A DNA stretch of 64,000 nucleotides from Winogradskya consettensis (GTDB taxonomy: Bacteria; Actinomycetota; Actinomycetes; Mycobacteriales; Micromonosporaceae): the NCBI RefSeq assembly GCF_018332715.1, contig NZ_BOQP01000053.1, positions 24,259 through 88,258 on the forward strand, read 5' to 3'. How positions within the stretch are numbered: position 1 is the stretch's first letter; the number at the start of each line of letters is the position of its first letter. A model generated the notes under the pieces. The model made no database searches. It saw only the letters and a program-made list of their open reading frames with translations, and was not told the origin of the DNA. Of the stretch, positions 33,248 to 41,521 are shown one piece after another. A program made the position numbers and the translations under genes.

Positions 33248-34438
33248 CTACCTGGGTGCCGGGTGGGAATTTGCTTGGAGGCCGGTGTAAATGTCGATCA
33301 GGCGGGCGGTGAGCACGTCGGGGTGGAAGGCGCGCAGGTAGCGGTCGCGGGCGGCTGGGGCGTACCGGGCTGCTTCGGCGGCGGCAATCGGGAGGGCGGC
33401 GGCGAGGGCGGCGGCGTCCGGGGGCACGGCCCAGCCTGCGGCCGTGGCGGGTGAGTCCAGGCCCAGGAGATAGGGGATGCCGCCGACATCGGTGCCGAGG
33501 ACGGGCCGGCCCGCCGACATCGCTTCGAGGATCACCGTGGGGAGGACGTCGTTCCAGGTGGGGACGGCTACGACCACGGCGGCGGCGGTGCGGGCGGCGG
33601 TCATGCCGGCTCGGTCCAGGGCGCCCAGGTACGTGACGTCGGCGCGCTCGGCGGCGGCCTGCTCGGCGAGGGGGCGCAGTTCGCCGTCGCCGGCGATGCG
33701 CAGGTGGCCGATCGAGGAGTCCGGGTGGCGGCGCCAGGCGTTGAGAAGGAGGTCGAGACCCTTCTCCGGGGACAGGCGGGCGGCGTACAGAAATCCTGTT
33801 CCGAGCGGGGCAGGCTCACCCGGGTCCGGCAGGCCGTTGGGTTTGACCACGATCCGGTCGTCCGGGATGCCGTATTCCGTCAGGTGCGCGGCGATCCGGT
33901 CGGTAAGGGCGATGTAGCGGTCCACGGATTTCCAGGTCGGCCGGTGCACGGCGAGGGTGGTCGCCATCAGCGCGCTCTGGGCCGTCGAGCCGCGGTAGCA
34001 CTTGTGCTGGATCGCCGGCCAGCCGAGCGCCTTTCCCCGGCAGTCGAAGCAGTTGTGACCGTCGCGGAAGTACAGCCCCGAGGAGCAGACCTGGCGGTAG
34101 TTGTGGACGGTCTGCACGACCGGCACGCCGTGCTTATGGGCCGTTTTCACAACCCAGGGCGACAACAGTGGGTACGGATTGTGCAGGTGAAACACATCCG
34201 GACGTTCGCGGGACAGCAGCTCGCCGAGATCGCGCTGGGCGGACCGGCCATAGATGGGGGAGAGCGGCAGCAGCGCCTTCTCCGTGAGCGGCAGGTCACC
34301 GATCGAGTCGGAGGCGCGCTGGAACGGCAGCACCTCGACACCCGCGGCGGTGAGCTGGGCGATCTCGGTGTCGACGATGACGTTCTCCCCGGAGGGGATC
34401 GCTTCCCGGTACCGATTGTGCGCAACGACGACCTTCAC
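33248..34438 (-). CDS. GT4-family glycosyltransferase
   Basis: A 396-residue GT-B glycosyltransferase. The N-terminal lobe starts MKVVVAHNRYREAIPSGENV and has DVFHLHNPYPLLSP; a cysteine-rich stretch (CSSGLYF, CFDCRGKAL, HKCYRG) marks a GT4 subgroup found in surface-polysaccharide loci; the C-lobe has LYAARLSPEKGLDLLLNAWR and EAMSAGRPVLGTDVGGIPYL (donor-binding E-x7-E-like region). GTG at 34438 is 25 bases from the divergent glycosylase gene, and a TAGCGT box eight bases upstream predicts a leaderless message. The sugar donor is unknown. Confidence 0.9.
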   Translation of the reverse strand: MKVVVAHNRYREAIPSGENVIVDTEIAQLTAAGVEVLPFQRASDSIGDLPLTEKALLPLSPIYGRSAQRDLGELLSRERPDVFHLHNPYPLLSPWVVKTAHKHGVPVVQTVHNYRQVCSSGLYFRDGHNCFDCRGKALGWPAIQHKCYRGSTAQSALMATTLAVHRPTWKSVDRYIALTDRIAAHLTEYGIPDDRIVVKPNGLPDPGEPAPLGTGFLYAARLSPEKGLDLLLNAWRRHPDSSIGHLRIAGDGELRPLAEQAAAERADVTYLGALDRAGMTAARTAAAVVVAVPTWNDVLPTVILEAMSAGRPVLGTDVGGIPYLLGLDSPATAAGWAVPPDAAALAAALPIAAAEAARYAPAARDRYLRAFHPDVLTARLIDIYTGLQANSHPAPR

Positions 34439-34446
34439 GGCGACAA

Positions 34447-34456
34447 ACGCTACCGT
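34447..34456. promoter_or_regulatory. Overlapping divergent leaderless -10 boxes
   Basis: TACCGT (34451-34456, plus) lies seven bases before the GTG of the glycosylase gene, and TAGCGT (34452-34447, minus) eight bases before the GTG of the glycosyltransferase. The boxes share the two central bases, and just 25 bases separate the start codons. Each -35 would lie inside the other gene, so polymerase can hardly use both at once. Confidence 0.6.
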
Positions 34457-34463
34457 TGAGGGC

Positions 34464-35324
34464 GTGCCTGAGTTGCCCGAGGTCGAGGCGCTCGCCGCGT
34501 ACCTGCGGGAGCGTGCTGTCGGCCATACCGTGGAGCGCTTCGAGGTGTCCTCGTTCAGCGCGCTGAAGACGTATGACCCGGCGCCGAGCGCGGTGGCGGG
34601 TCTCAAGATCACCAATGCCGGCCGGCACGGGAAGTTCCTCGACGTGATGCTCGGGGACGACCTGCACCTCGTCGTGCATCTCGCGCGGGCCGGTTGGCTG
34701 CATTACCGCGACGCGTTCAAGTCGCCGGCACCGTTGAAGCCGGGCAGCGGGCCGATCGCGGTGCGCGTACGCCTCGATGACGGGTCCGGTTTTGATCTGA
34801 CCGAGGCCGGCACGCAGAAGTCGCTGGCGGCCTATCTGGTGCGTGACCCCGCGGAGGTGCCCGGCGTGGCACGCCTCGGCCCGGACGCGCTCGCGGTCAG
34901 CCGCGACGAGTTCGCCGAGCGGATCCGGAGTCGTAAAGGCCAGATCAAGGGCGTGCTCGTCGACCAGGAGGTGCTGGCCGGCATCGGCAACGCGTACTCC
35001 GATGAGATCCTGCACGTGGCCAGGATGTCGCCGTTCGCGCTCACGGGGAAACTCACCGACGAGCAGATCACCACGCTCTACGAGGCGACCCGGTCGGTCG
35101 AGACGGACGCCGTGACCCGGTCGGTCGGGCAGAAGGCCGCGGAGCTCAAGGGCGAGAAGCGGGCCGGGATGCGGGTGCATGCCCGCACGGGGCTGCCGTG
35201 TCCGGTATGCGGCGATACGGTGCGTGAGGTGTCGTTCGCTGACAAGAGCCTGCAGTACTGCCCGACCTGTCAGACCGGCGGGAAGCCACTGGCCGACCGG
35301 CGCCTGTCCAAACTGATCCGCTGA
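34464..35324 (+). CDS. Fpg/Nei-family DNA glycosylase
   Basis: A 286-residue base-excision repair enzyme. After initiator Met it begins PELPEVEALAAYL: the Pro nucleophile and the Glu are the Fpg catalytic pair. The helix-two-turn-helix segment reads DQEVLAGIGNAYSDEIL, and a C-terminal zinc finger has CPVCGDTVREV and YCPTCQTGGKPL. It removes oxidised bases such as 8-oxoguanine and nicks the strand. GTG at 34464 follows a leaderless-type TACCGT box. The gene is divergent from the glycosyltransferase. It is the MutM2-like actinobacterial branch, slightly different from the rnc-linked Fpg. Confidence 0.92.
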   Translation: MPELPEVEALAAYLRERAVGHTVERFEVSSFSALKTYDPAPSAVAGLKITNAGRHGKFLDVMLGDDLHLVVHLARAGWLHYRDAFKSPAPLKPGSGPIAVRVRLDDGSGFDLTEAGTQKSLAAYLVRDPAEVPGVARLGPDALAVSRDEFAERIRSRKGQIKGVLVDQEVLAGIGNAYSDEILHVARMSPFALTGKLTDEQITTLYEATRSVETDAVTRSVGQKAAELKGEKRAGMRVHARTGLPCPVCGDTVREVSFADKSLQYCPTCQTGGKPLADRRLSKLIR

Positions 35325-35532
35325 GTGATCCGAGCGCGCCGCGACGATCACGCTGCGTACACATTCGCCAAGCTCGGCCGAATGCGACCACAACGTCACC
35401 TTCTTCTAAGTCGTTCCATCGGTATAGTGGCCCGGTCCCACGACTTCGTCCGCGACGCGCGAGGGGCCGGCGGCCCGCCGGAGACCCGGGGGTCGTGGCA
35501 GTGCGTAATGTTCTCGGTGTGGGCGGTACGTG

Positions 35533-37104
35533 ATGCGGGAGGACACAGGCGAGGTGACCACAAGCCTCCATCGTCCGGCGTCCAGTACCAGCAACAGCCG
35601 GAGCGGCATGCCGTACGACAGCTTCGAGTGGCAGCAGGAGCCACCCCCGAGCAACGGGGTTCCGCGTTCGGCGTGGACCCGCTCGCACAAGCGCGTGTCC
35701 ACCTGGCACCGCCCCTACACGCTGGTCCTGATCATTCTCGACCTCATCTCCACGGTGTTCGCGAGCTGGCTCGCCGTGTCGCTGATCGAGAAGTCCAACT
35801 CGGGTTTCCAGAACAGCGAGAAGATCTTCTATCTGGTCGCCTTCGTCGGCGTACCGCTCGGGTGGCTGATCATTCTCTGGGGCAACGGCACCTACGACCG
35901 CCGTTACCTGGGCCTGGGCAGCGAAGAGTTCAAACGGGTCGTCCGCGCGTTCGTGACGCTCGTGGCCGTGGTGTCGCTGCTGGCGTTCGGCACCAAGACC
36001 GAGCTCTCCCGGGTCACGATCGCCTACGTCTCGATCACCGCTCTGGTCTTCATCCTCTTCGGCCGGTATTCGGCACGCCAGGTCCTGCACGTCGCCCGTA
36101 AGAAGACCGGTCACGGCGCGCACCGGATGGTTCTGGTCGGCACGCTGCCCGAGGCGCTCGAGGTCTACACCGCTGTCACCCGCAGCCCGGCCGCCGGTCT
36201 CATCCCGGTCGCCATCCACATCACCGACGGATACGCCGCGGCCCGGGGCATCGAAACCCCCGTCCCCGTCTACGCGAGCCGCGACGTCCTCGGCCTGGTC
36301 CGCGAGGTCGGCGCCGACACGATCGCGGTCTGCGGCTCGGCCAGCTCGGAACCCGGTGAGCTGCGCCGCCTGGCCTGGCAGCTCGAGGGCACCGGTGTCG
36401 ACCTGGTGGTCGCGCCGCAGCTCACCGACATCGCCGGCCCGCGCGTGCACATCCGCCCGATCGAGGGCCTGCCGCTGCTGCACGTCGAGGAGCCGACCCT
36501 CTCCGGCCCCGGCTGGCTCACCAAGAACCTGATCGACCGGGTCGTCGCGTTCTTCGGCCTGGTCGCGCTGAGCCCGGTGCTGGCCGTGATCGCCATCGGC
36601 ATCCGGCTCTCCGACCCCGGCCCGGTCTTCTTCCGCCAGCCCCGCGTCGGCCACGAGGGCCGCACGTTCCGGGTGTGGAAATTCCGGACCATGTATGTCG
36701 ACGCCGAGGAGCGCAAGGCCAGCCTGGAGGAGCTCAACGACTCCGACGGCATGCTCTTCAAGATGAAGGACGACCCCCGCATCTTCAAGTTCGGCAACAA
36801 GCTGCGGGGCACGTCCCTGGACGAGCTCCCACAGCTGATCAACGTGCTCAAGGGCGAGATGTCCCTGGTCGGCCCGCGCCCGCTGCCCGCCGACGACGGC
36901 GACTACCTGGGTGACGTGCGGCGCCGGCTGCTCGTGCGCCCCGGCATCACCGGCCTCTGGCAGGTCTCCGGCCGCTCGGACCTCTCCTGGGACGAGTCGG
37001 TGCGGCTCGACCTCTACTACGTCGACAACTGGTCGCTCACCTACGACCTGGGCATCCTCTGGCGCACGATCTGGGTCGTCCTCAAGCGCAAGGGCGCCTA
37101 CTAG
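35533..37104 (+). CDS. Undecaprenyl-phosphate sugar phosphotransferase (polyprenyl glycosylphosphotransferase)
   Basis: A 523-residue membrane enzyme that begins exopolysaccharide assembly by loading a sugar phosphate onto undecaprenyl phosphate. Four N-terminal helices (about residues 55-200) and a CoA-binding-like middle domain precede the catalytic C-terminal part: LIDRVVAFFGLVALSPVLAV, DPGPVFFRQPRVGHEGRTF, KFRTMYVDAE, LDELPQLINVLKGEMSLVGP and RPGITGLWQVSGRS, all family hallmarks. ATG at 35533 is preceded by an in-frame GTG. The sugar may be galactose or glucose; this cannot be decided. Neighbouring glycosyltransferase and sulfotransferase genes suggest surface polysaccharide work. Confidence 0.92.
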   Translation: MREDTGEVTTSLHRPASSTSNSRSGMPYDSFEWQQEPPPSNGVPRSAWTRSHKRVSTWHRPYTLVLIILDLISTVFASWLAVSLIEKSNSGFQNSEKIFYLVAFVGVPLGWLIILWGNGTYDRRYLGLGSEEFKRVVRAFVTLVAVVSLLAFGTKTELSRVTIAYVSITALVFILFGRYSARQVLHVARKKTGHGAHRMVLVGTLPEALEVYTAVTRSPAAGLIPVAIHITDGYAAARGIETPVPVYASRDVLGLVREVGADTIAVCGSASSEPGELRRLAWQLEGTGVDLVVAPQLTDIAGPRVHIRPIEGLPLLHVEEPTLSGPGWLTKNLIDRVVAFFGLVALSPVLAVIAIGIRLSDPGPVFFRQPRVGHEGRTFRVWKFRTMYVDAEERKASLEELNDSDGMLFKMKDDPRIFKFGNKLRGTSLDELPQLINVLKGEMSLVGPRPLPADDGDYLGDVRRRLLVRPGITGLWQVSGRSDLSWDESVRLDLYYVDNWSLTYDLGILWRTIWVVLKRKGAY

Positions 37105-37111
37105 AGCCTTT

Positions 37112-37543
37112 TCACAAGGCCCACCAGCAGTAGAGATGACTCTCACCGCCTTCTCGGGCCAGTGCGGCGAGATCTCTGAGAAAGCCGGCCAGGCCGTCGG
37201 GGTCGGTGCCTTCCAATTCCTCGGTACGCGACCAGCGCGCAGCTGTCTCCACCAGACGCGCGTCGTCCGCCGCGACCAGGGCATCACGCAACCGGTCGGT
37301 GACCGCGACGATGTGTGACTCGGGGCTCGCCTCCGGGTCGCTGATCAGATCACCCTGTCGCGGACCCTCGATCACCTCGTCGTAGGACATCCCGGTGAGC
37401 AGGGATTCGAGCGTGCCGAGATTGACCACCGGGTCGAGGTTCTTCGACTCGAGCGTCGGCATACCGGCCGCGATCGGCCCCTCGGCGAGCCCGGCCAGCG
37501 CGGACCGGTCATCAGCGGCGGTGAAGTAATCGGTGATGGGCAT
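37112..37543 (-). CDS. Hypothetical cytoplasmic protein
   Basis: A 143-residue acidic protein starting MPITDYFTAADDRSALAGLA; I recognise no named family. It is mostly helical, with the segments VVNLGTLESLLTGMSYDEVI and TAARWSRTEELEGTDPDGLA, and ends with an aromatic HLYCWWAL. There are no membrane segments. It is convergent with the sugar transferase gene (seven bases apart) and divergent from the sensor kinase gene. Homologues of this shape seem common in actinomycetes, but no role can be assigned. Confidence 0.65.
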   Translation of the reverse strand: MPITDYFTAADDRSALAGLAEGPIAAGMPTLESKNLDPVVNLGTLESLLTGMSYDEVIEGPRQGDLISDPEASPESHIVAVTDRLRDALVAADDARLVETAARWSRTEELEGTDPDGLAGFLRDLAALAREGGESHLYCWWAL

Positions 37544-37584
37544 GCCGAGATGCTCCCACCGGGGTCCGACAAAATCGGGCGGGC

Positions 37585-38832
37585 ATGGTGTTTCGGCGCG
37601 TCACCAGTCAGGATCTCTGCGTGGCCGGACAAGTCGGAAGTGTGCTCGCGGTTGTTGCCGTGCTCGCCGCGCTGGCCGGCGCCGTCGTCGCGGTGCTCCG
37701 GCTGCGGGCCCGGCGCGGGGTGGCCACGGCGGGGCAGCGGGCGACGTACGACGTGCTGCATTCCGCATCGCTCGCCGCGGAGCCGTTGCGTACCGGATTG
37801 ACTGCCGCCTCGGCCGCAAAGTCCGCACGTCACCTGCGCCGGCTCGTGGGCGCCCCCGGTCTCTCCGTGGCGGACGCCGACCGCTGCCTGGCCTTCGACG
37901 GGCGTGGCAGCCATCACAGCGACCAGTTCGTGGTGGCGACGCGCCGGGCCGTCACGACCAACCGCTCGATCGTCCTGGGCGCCGGGGACCTGCCCTGCGA
38001 CCGGGTCGACTGCATCGTGCGGGGAGCCGTGATCGCGCCGCTGACCGGTGCCGACGGGCAGGCGCTCGGGGCCCTCGTCGCGGTCGCCGACGATCATCCG
38101 GCGCCCGGACTCGTGCAGGCCACCATGGAGACCGCGCGCTGGGCCGGGTCGCAGCTCGCGCTCGCCGAGCTGGACTCCTCCCGCGAGCGGCTGGCCCGGG
38201 CCGAGGTTCGCGCCCTGCGGGCCCAGATCAGCCCGCATTTCATCTACAACGCGCTGACGGCGATCGCCTCGTTCGTGCGTACCGATCCGGAGCGGGCCCG
38301 GGAGTTGATCCTGGAATTCGCTGAGTTCACCCGCTACTCGTTCCGCGCGCACGGCGACTTCACCACCCTGGCCGAGGAGCTTCGCTCCATCGACCGCTAT
38401 CTCACCATCGAGCGGGCCCGGTTCGGCGACCGCCTGCAGGTACGCCTGCAGATCGCACCCGAGGTCCTCCCCGTCGGCCTGCCGTTCCTGTGTCTGCAGC
38501 CGCTCGTGGAGAACGCCGTGCGTCACGGGCTGTCCCCCAAGCCGGGCGTCGGTATGGTGAGCATCGAGGCCCGGGACGCGGGTGCCGAATGCCACATCAC
38601 GGTCGAGGACGACGGAGTAGGCATGGACCCGGCGGCGCTGGCCGAGGGGATCGCGGAGGCTGCGAACGGCCGCGACGACGAGGCCGGACGCCATGTCGGG
38701 CTCTCCAACGTGGACGAGCGGCTGCGCACGGTCTTCGGTGAACGCTTCGGCCTGGTTGTGGAGACAGCGCCCGGAGCGGGGACGAAAGTGAGCATGCGCG
38801 TGCCCAAATTCCACCCGGGAGTCCGAGCGTGA
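37585..38832 (+). CDS. LytS/YehU-type sensor histidine kinase
   Basis: A 415-residue kinase. One N-terminal membrane helix (about residues 16-35), a middle GAF-like sensor domain (about 55-200), then the His_kinase domain with the phosphorylated His in RAQISPHFIYNALTAIASFV and an ATPase domain (PLVENAVRHGLSPK, DDGVGMDP, GLSNVDERL). This is the LytS family, always paired with LytTR regulators; the regulator gene overlaps its end by four bases. ATG at 37585 or GTG at 37621 could start it. LytS/LytTR pairs in actinomycetes often control carboxylate symporters, of which two lie in this window. Confidence 0.92.
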   Translation: MVFRRVTSQDLCVAGQVGSVLAVVAVLAALAGAVVAVLRLRARRGVATAGQRATYDVLHSASLAAEPLRTGLTAASAAKSARHLRRLVGAPGLSVADADRCLAFDGRGSHHSDQFVVATRRAVTTNRSIVLGAGDLPCDRVDCIVRGAVIAPLTGADGQALGALVAVADDHPAPGLVQATMETARWAGSQLALAELDSSRERLARAEVRALRAQISPHFIYNALTAIASFVRTDPERARELILEFAEFTRYSFRAHGDFTTLAEELRSIDRYLTIERARFGDRLQVRLQIAPEVLPVGLPFLCLQPLVENAVRHGLSPKPGVGMVSIEARDAGAECHITVEDDGVGMDPAALAEGIAEAANGRDDEAGRHVGLSNVDERLRTVFGERFGLVVETAPGAGTKVSMRVPKFHPGVRA

Positions 38833-39572
38833 GTCTGGTAGTGCTGGCTGTGGACGACGAGCCGCCCGCCCTCGACGAGTTGGCGTATCTTCTCAACGCC
38901 GACAAGCGGGTGGCGTACGTCCATCGGGCGGGAGACGCCACCGAAGCCCTGCGCGTGCTGCGTGACACCGAGGTCGACGCCGTCTTCCTCGACATCCGCA
39001 TGCCCGGGCTCGACGGCATGGAGCTCGCCCGGGTCCTTCGCCGGTTCGCGCGCCCTCCCGCGATCGTGTTCGTCACCGCCTACGACGACGGAGCGGTGGA
39101 CGCCTTCGACCTGGGCGTCACCGATTATGTGCGCAAGCCGGTGCGAGCCGAGCGGTTGGGCGAGTCGTTGCGCCGGGTGGCGGGGCTGCAGCTGCCCGCG
39201 GTTCCTGCGCAGGTCGCCCGGGAGGACGAGCCGAGCATTCCGGTCGAGCTGGCCGGGACCACCAAGCTACTGCCGCGATCATCGGTTCGGTGGGTGGAAG
39301 CGCAGGGTGATTATGCGCGGCTGCACACCTCCGATGCCTCCCATCTCGTACGCGTCTCGCTGGCGACTCTCGCCGAACGCTGGGCCGACGCGGGCTTCGT
39401 ACGTATCCACAGGTCCTATCTTGTGCAGTTACGCCTGGTCAGGGAGCTGCGCCTCACTCAATCGGGGTATGTCGTGAGCATCGACGGCACGGAGTTGCCG
39501 GTCAGCCGGCGGCATACGCGGGAGCTCAAGGACAAGCTGATCCGAGCCGTGAAGAACGACTGGAGTCGCTGA
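38829..39572 (+). CDS. LytTR-family response regulator
   Basis: A 247-residue regulator: receiver domain (residues 1-120) with phospho-acceptor D55 in FLDIRMPG and the conserved Lys in VRKPVRAE, then a LytTR DNA-binding domain (about 140-247) with RWVEAQGDYARLHTSD, FVRIHRSYLV and the final RRHTRELKDKL. LytTR proteins bind paired short direct repeats. GTG at 38829 overlaps the kinase stop. Its targets may include the DUF485/symporter cassettes at 44.0 or 51.3 kb (inference). Confidence 0.92.
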   Translation: MSLVVLAVDDEPPALDELAYLLNADKRVAYVHRAGDATEALRVLRDTEVDAVFLDIRMPGLDGMELARVLRRFARPPAIVFVTAYDDGAVDAFDLGVTDYVRKPVRAERLGESLRRVAGLQLPAVPAQVAREDEPSIPVELAGTTKLLPRSSVRWVEAQGDYARLHTSDASHLVRVSLATLAERWADAGFVRIHRSYLVQLRLVRELRLTQSGYVVSIDGTELPVSRRHTRELKDKLIRAVKNDWSR

Positions 39573-39583
39573 CTTACGGAGCG

Positions 39584-39652
39584 TTATCCACAGAAACATT
39601 GCGTTGTCCCCAGAGTTATCCACAGGCTGCCGATCTTCACAAGTTATCCACA
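39584..39652 (+). promoter_or_regulatory. Cluster of DnaA boxes
   Basis: Three perfect TTATCCACA boxes occur at 39584-39592, 39616-39624 and 39644-39652, plus a weaker TTGTCCCCA at 39604-39612, all in the same orientation within 69 bases. The cluster lies in the 204-base gap between the LytTR and OmpR-type regulator genes. There are no dnaA, dnaN or gyrB genes, so it is not a normal origin. It may titrate DnaA or let DnaA control the downstream regulator. Confidence 0.85.
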
Positions 39653-39730
39653 ACTCAGCCCCACCTCCTGCACGCCGACTCAATAAGCTGCTCCCCGCAG
39701 CAGGGTCGGCGCGCCACGGGGGCACACCGG

Positions 39731-39763
39731 CCTTGCCGCAGCCCGGCATGCTGCCGGGCAAGG
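39731..39763 (+). promoter_or_regulatory. 5' leader hairpin before OmpR-type regulator
   Basis: CCCGGCA (39742-39748) pairs with TGCCGGG (39752-39758), extended by CCTTG / CAAGG (39731-39735, 39759-39763) around a bulge. The stable stem ends 13 bases before the ATG and next to the G-rich ribosome site, so it could influence translation or terminate short transcripts. Confidence 0.5.
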
Positions 39764-39776
39764 CTGGGGGGTTGGG

Positions 39777-40457
39777 ATGAACGCGCACAAGGTGCTGGTG
39801 GTCGAGGACGAGCGGGCGATCGCCGACGCGGTCGTGGCCCGGCTGCGGGCCGAGGGCTTCGTGGTCGAGGTGGCCGTCGACGGCCCCGGCGCGGTCGAGG
39901 CGGCCCGGCGGATCCAGCCCGACGTGATCGTTCTCGACGTGATGCTCCCCGGCTTCGACGGGCTCGAGGTCTGCCGCCGGGTCCAGGCCGAGCGTCCCGT
40001 GCCGGTCCTGATGCTGACCGCCCGCGACGACGAGACCGACCTGCTCGTCGGGCTCGCGGTCGGTGCCGACGACTACCTGACCAAGCCGTTCTCGATGCGC
40101 GAGCTGACCGCCCGGGTGCACGCGTTGCTGCGCCGGGTCACCCGCAACGCAGCACCGGCAGGGCCGCCGCCGCTGCGCTTCGGCGACCTGGAGATCAACC
40201 TCACCGAGCGGCGGGTCCAGCGGGCCGGGGTCGAGGCACACCTCACGCCGACCGAGTTCGACCTGCTCGCGCATCTGGCCGCGCATCCCCGCGCGGTGCT
40301 GCCCCGGGAGCGGCTGCTCGCCGAGATCTGGGGGTGGGCCGATGCGTCCGGGACGCGGACGGTCGACAGCCACATCAAGGGCCTGCGCCGCAAGCTCGGC
40401 GCCGACCTGATCCGCACGGTCCACGGCGTGGGGTACGCCCTCGAGGTCGCCCGATGA
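39777..40457 (+). CDS. OmpR-family response regulator
   Basis: A 226-residue regulator: receiver domain with acidic pocket (VVEDE), D54 in VLDVMLPG, and YLTKPFSMREL; then an OmpR/PhoB winged helix (about 130-226) with LTPTEFDLLAHLAAHPRAVL, VDSHIKGLRRKLG and HGVGYALEV. It overlaps its kinase gene by four bases (ATGA). The promoter region holds a cluster of DnaA boxes and a leader hairpin. The third gene in the transcript is a DUF4173-like membrane protein. Confidence 0.95.
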   Translation: MNAHKVLVVEDERAIADAVVARLRAEGFVVEVAVDGPGAVEAARRIQPDVIVLDVMLPGFDGLEVCRRVQAERPVPVLMLTARDDETDLLVGLAVGADDYLTKPFSMRELTARVHALLRRVTRNAAPAGPPPLRFGDLEINLTERRVQRAGVEAHLTPTEFDLLAHLAAHPRAVLPRERLLAEIWGWADASGTRTVDSHIKGLRRKLGADLIRTVHGVGYALEVAR

Positions 40458-41518
40458 TGGCGCTCGTGCGCCGGGTCGCCACGCCGATGTTCGGCTGGCT
40501 GCCGCGGCCGCTCGACCCGGTCCGTTCGATCAAGGCGAAACTCTCCGGCGCGCTCGGGTTCGCCGGCGGGGTCGGTCTGCTCATCTTCTGGTGGAGCCTC
40601 GACTGGGTCCGCATCGACGTGATGTGGTTCGCCGTCGCGGTCGCGCTCGGGCTGGTGACGCTGCAGGTCATGGCGCACGGGGCGACCGTGCCGCTGCGGG
40701 AGATGACGATCGCCGCCAAGGCCATGGCCCGCGGCGACTACACCCGCCGCGTGCGCGCGACCTCCAAGGACGAGGTCGGCGAGCTGGCCCAGGCGTTCAA
40801 CCAGATGGCTGCCGACCTGGCCGCCGCCGACCGGCAGCGGCGCGAGCTGATCGCGAACGTGTCGCACGAGTTGCGTACGCCCATCACAGCCCTTCGTGGT
40901 GTGCTCGAAAACATCGTCGACGGTGTCTCGCAGGCCGAGCCCGAGACGATGCGGGTCGCGCTGGCACAGACCGAGCGCCTGGGGCGGCTCGTCGCCGAGC
41001 TTCTCGACCTCTCCCGCCTGGACGCCGGCGTCGTCCCGCTGACCAGGACCGCGATCGACGTGCGCGGGTTCCTCGAGGACGCGGTCAGCGAGGCCAAGGT
41101 GACGGCCGAGGGAGCCGGGCACGACGTGCGCTTCGAGGTGGTCGCCCCCGAGATCCGCCTGACCGCCGACCGCGAGCGGCTCTGCCAGGTCTTCGCCAAC
41201 CTCCTCAACAACGCGGCCCGGCACAGCCCGCCCGGCGGCACCGTCCGCGTCCGGGCCGAACGCCACGACGACCACGTGCTCATCGCCGTCATCGACGAGG
41301 GCGACGGCATCCCGCCCGCCGAACGCGAACGGGTCTTCGAACGCTTCACCCGTGGCGAACGGGCCCGCGACGGCGGCACCGGCCTCGGCCTCGCCATCGC
41401 GCACTGGGTGGTCCAGCTGCACCACGGCACGATCGCCGTCGTCGAACCGGCCCTCGCCACCGGCTGCCACATCCACGTGACCCTGCCCCTCGAAGCGCCT
41501 GACCGTACGGGGAGATGA
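40454..41518 (+). CDS. HAMP-domain sensor histidine kinase
   Basis: A 354-residue kinase. Two membrane helices (about residues 32-48 and 55-72) have almost no outer loop, so sensing is probably within the membrane or in the cytoplasm. HAMP follows (80-130), then the HisKA box with H138 in NVSHELRTPITALRG and an HATPase domain (NLLNNAARHSPPGGTV, DEGDGIPPAERERVFERF, GTGLGLAIAHWVV). It partners the overlapping OmpR-type regulator. The missing sensor loop and the following DUF4173 protein suggest that the latter could act as accessory sensor (inference). Confidence 0.93.
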   Translation: MMALVRRVATPMFGWLPRPLDPVRSIKAKLSGALGFAGGVGLLIFWWSLDWVRIDVMWFAVAVALGLVTLQVMAHGATVPLREMTIAAKAMARGDYTRRVRATSKDEVGELAQAFNQMAADLAAADRQRRELIANVSHELRTPITALRGVLENIVDGVSQAEPETMRVALAQTERLGRLVAELLDLSRLDAGVVPLTRTAIDVRGFLEDAVSEAKVTAEGAGHDVRFEVVAPEIRLTADRERLCQVFANLLNNAARHSPPGGTVRVRAERHDDHVLIAVIDEGDGIPPAERERVFERFTRGERARDGGTGLGLAIAHWVVQLHHGTIAVVEPALATGCHIHVTLPLEAPDRTGR

Positions 41519-41521
41519 GCC

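Noticed and set aside
35146..37287. A 713-codon minus-strand open frame across the glycosylase end and the sugar transferase gene
   Set aside because: It is antisense to two genes with clear family motifs; its product is low-complexity and matches no domain. Long antisense frames are common in high-GC DNA.
39573..39776. Chromosomal origin of replication
   Set aside because: DnaA boxes are present, but only three or four in one orientation, with no AT-rich unwinding element and no dnaA, dnaN, recF, gyrB or rpmH genes.
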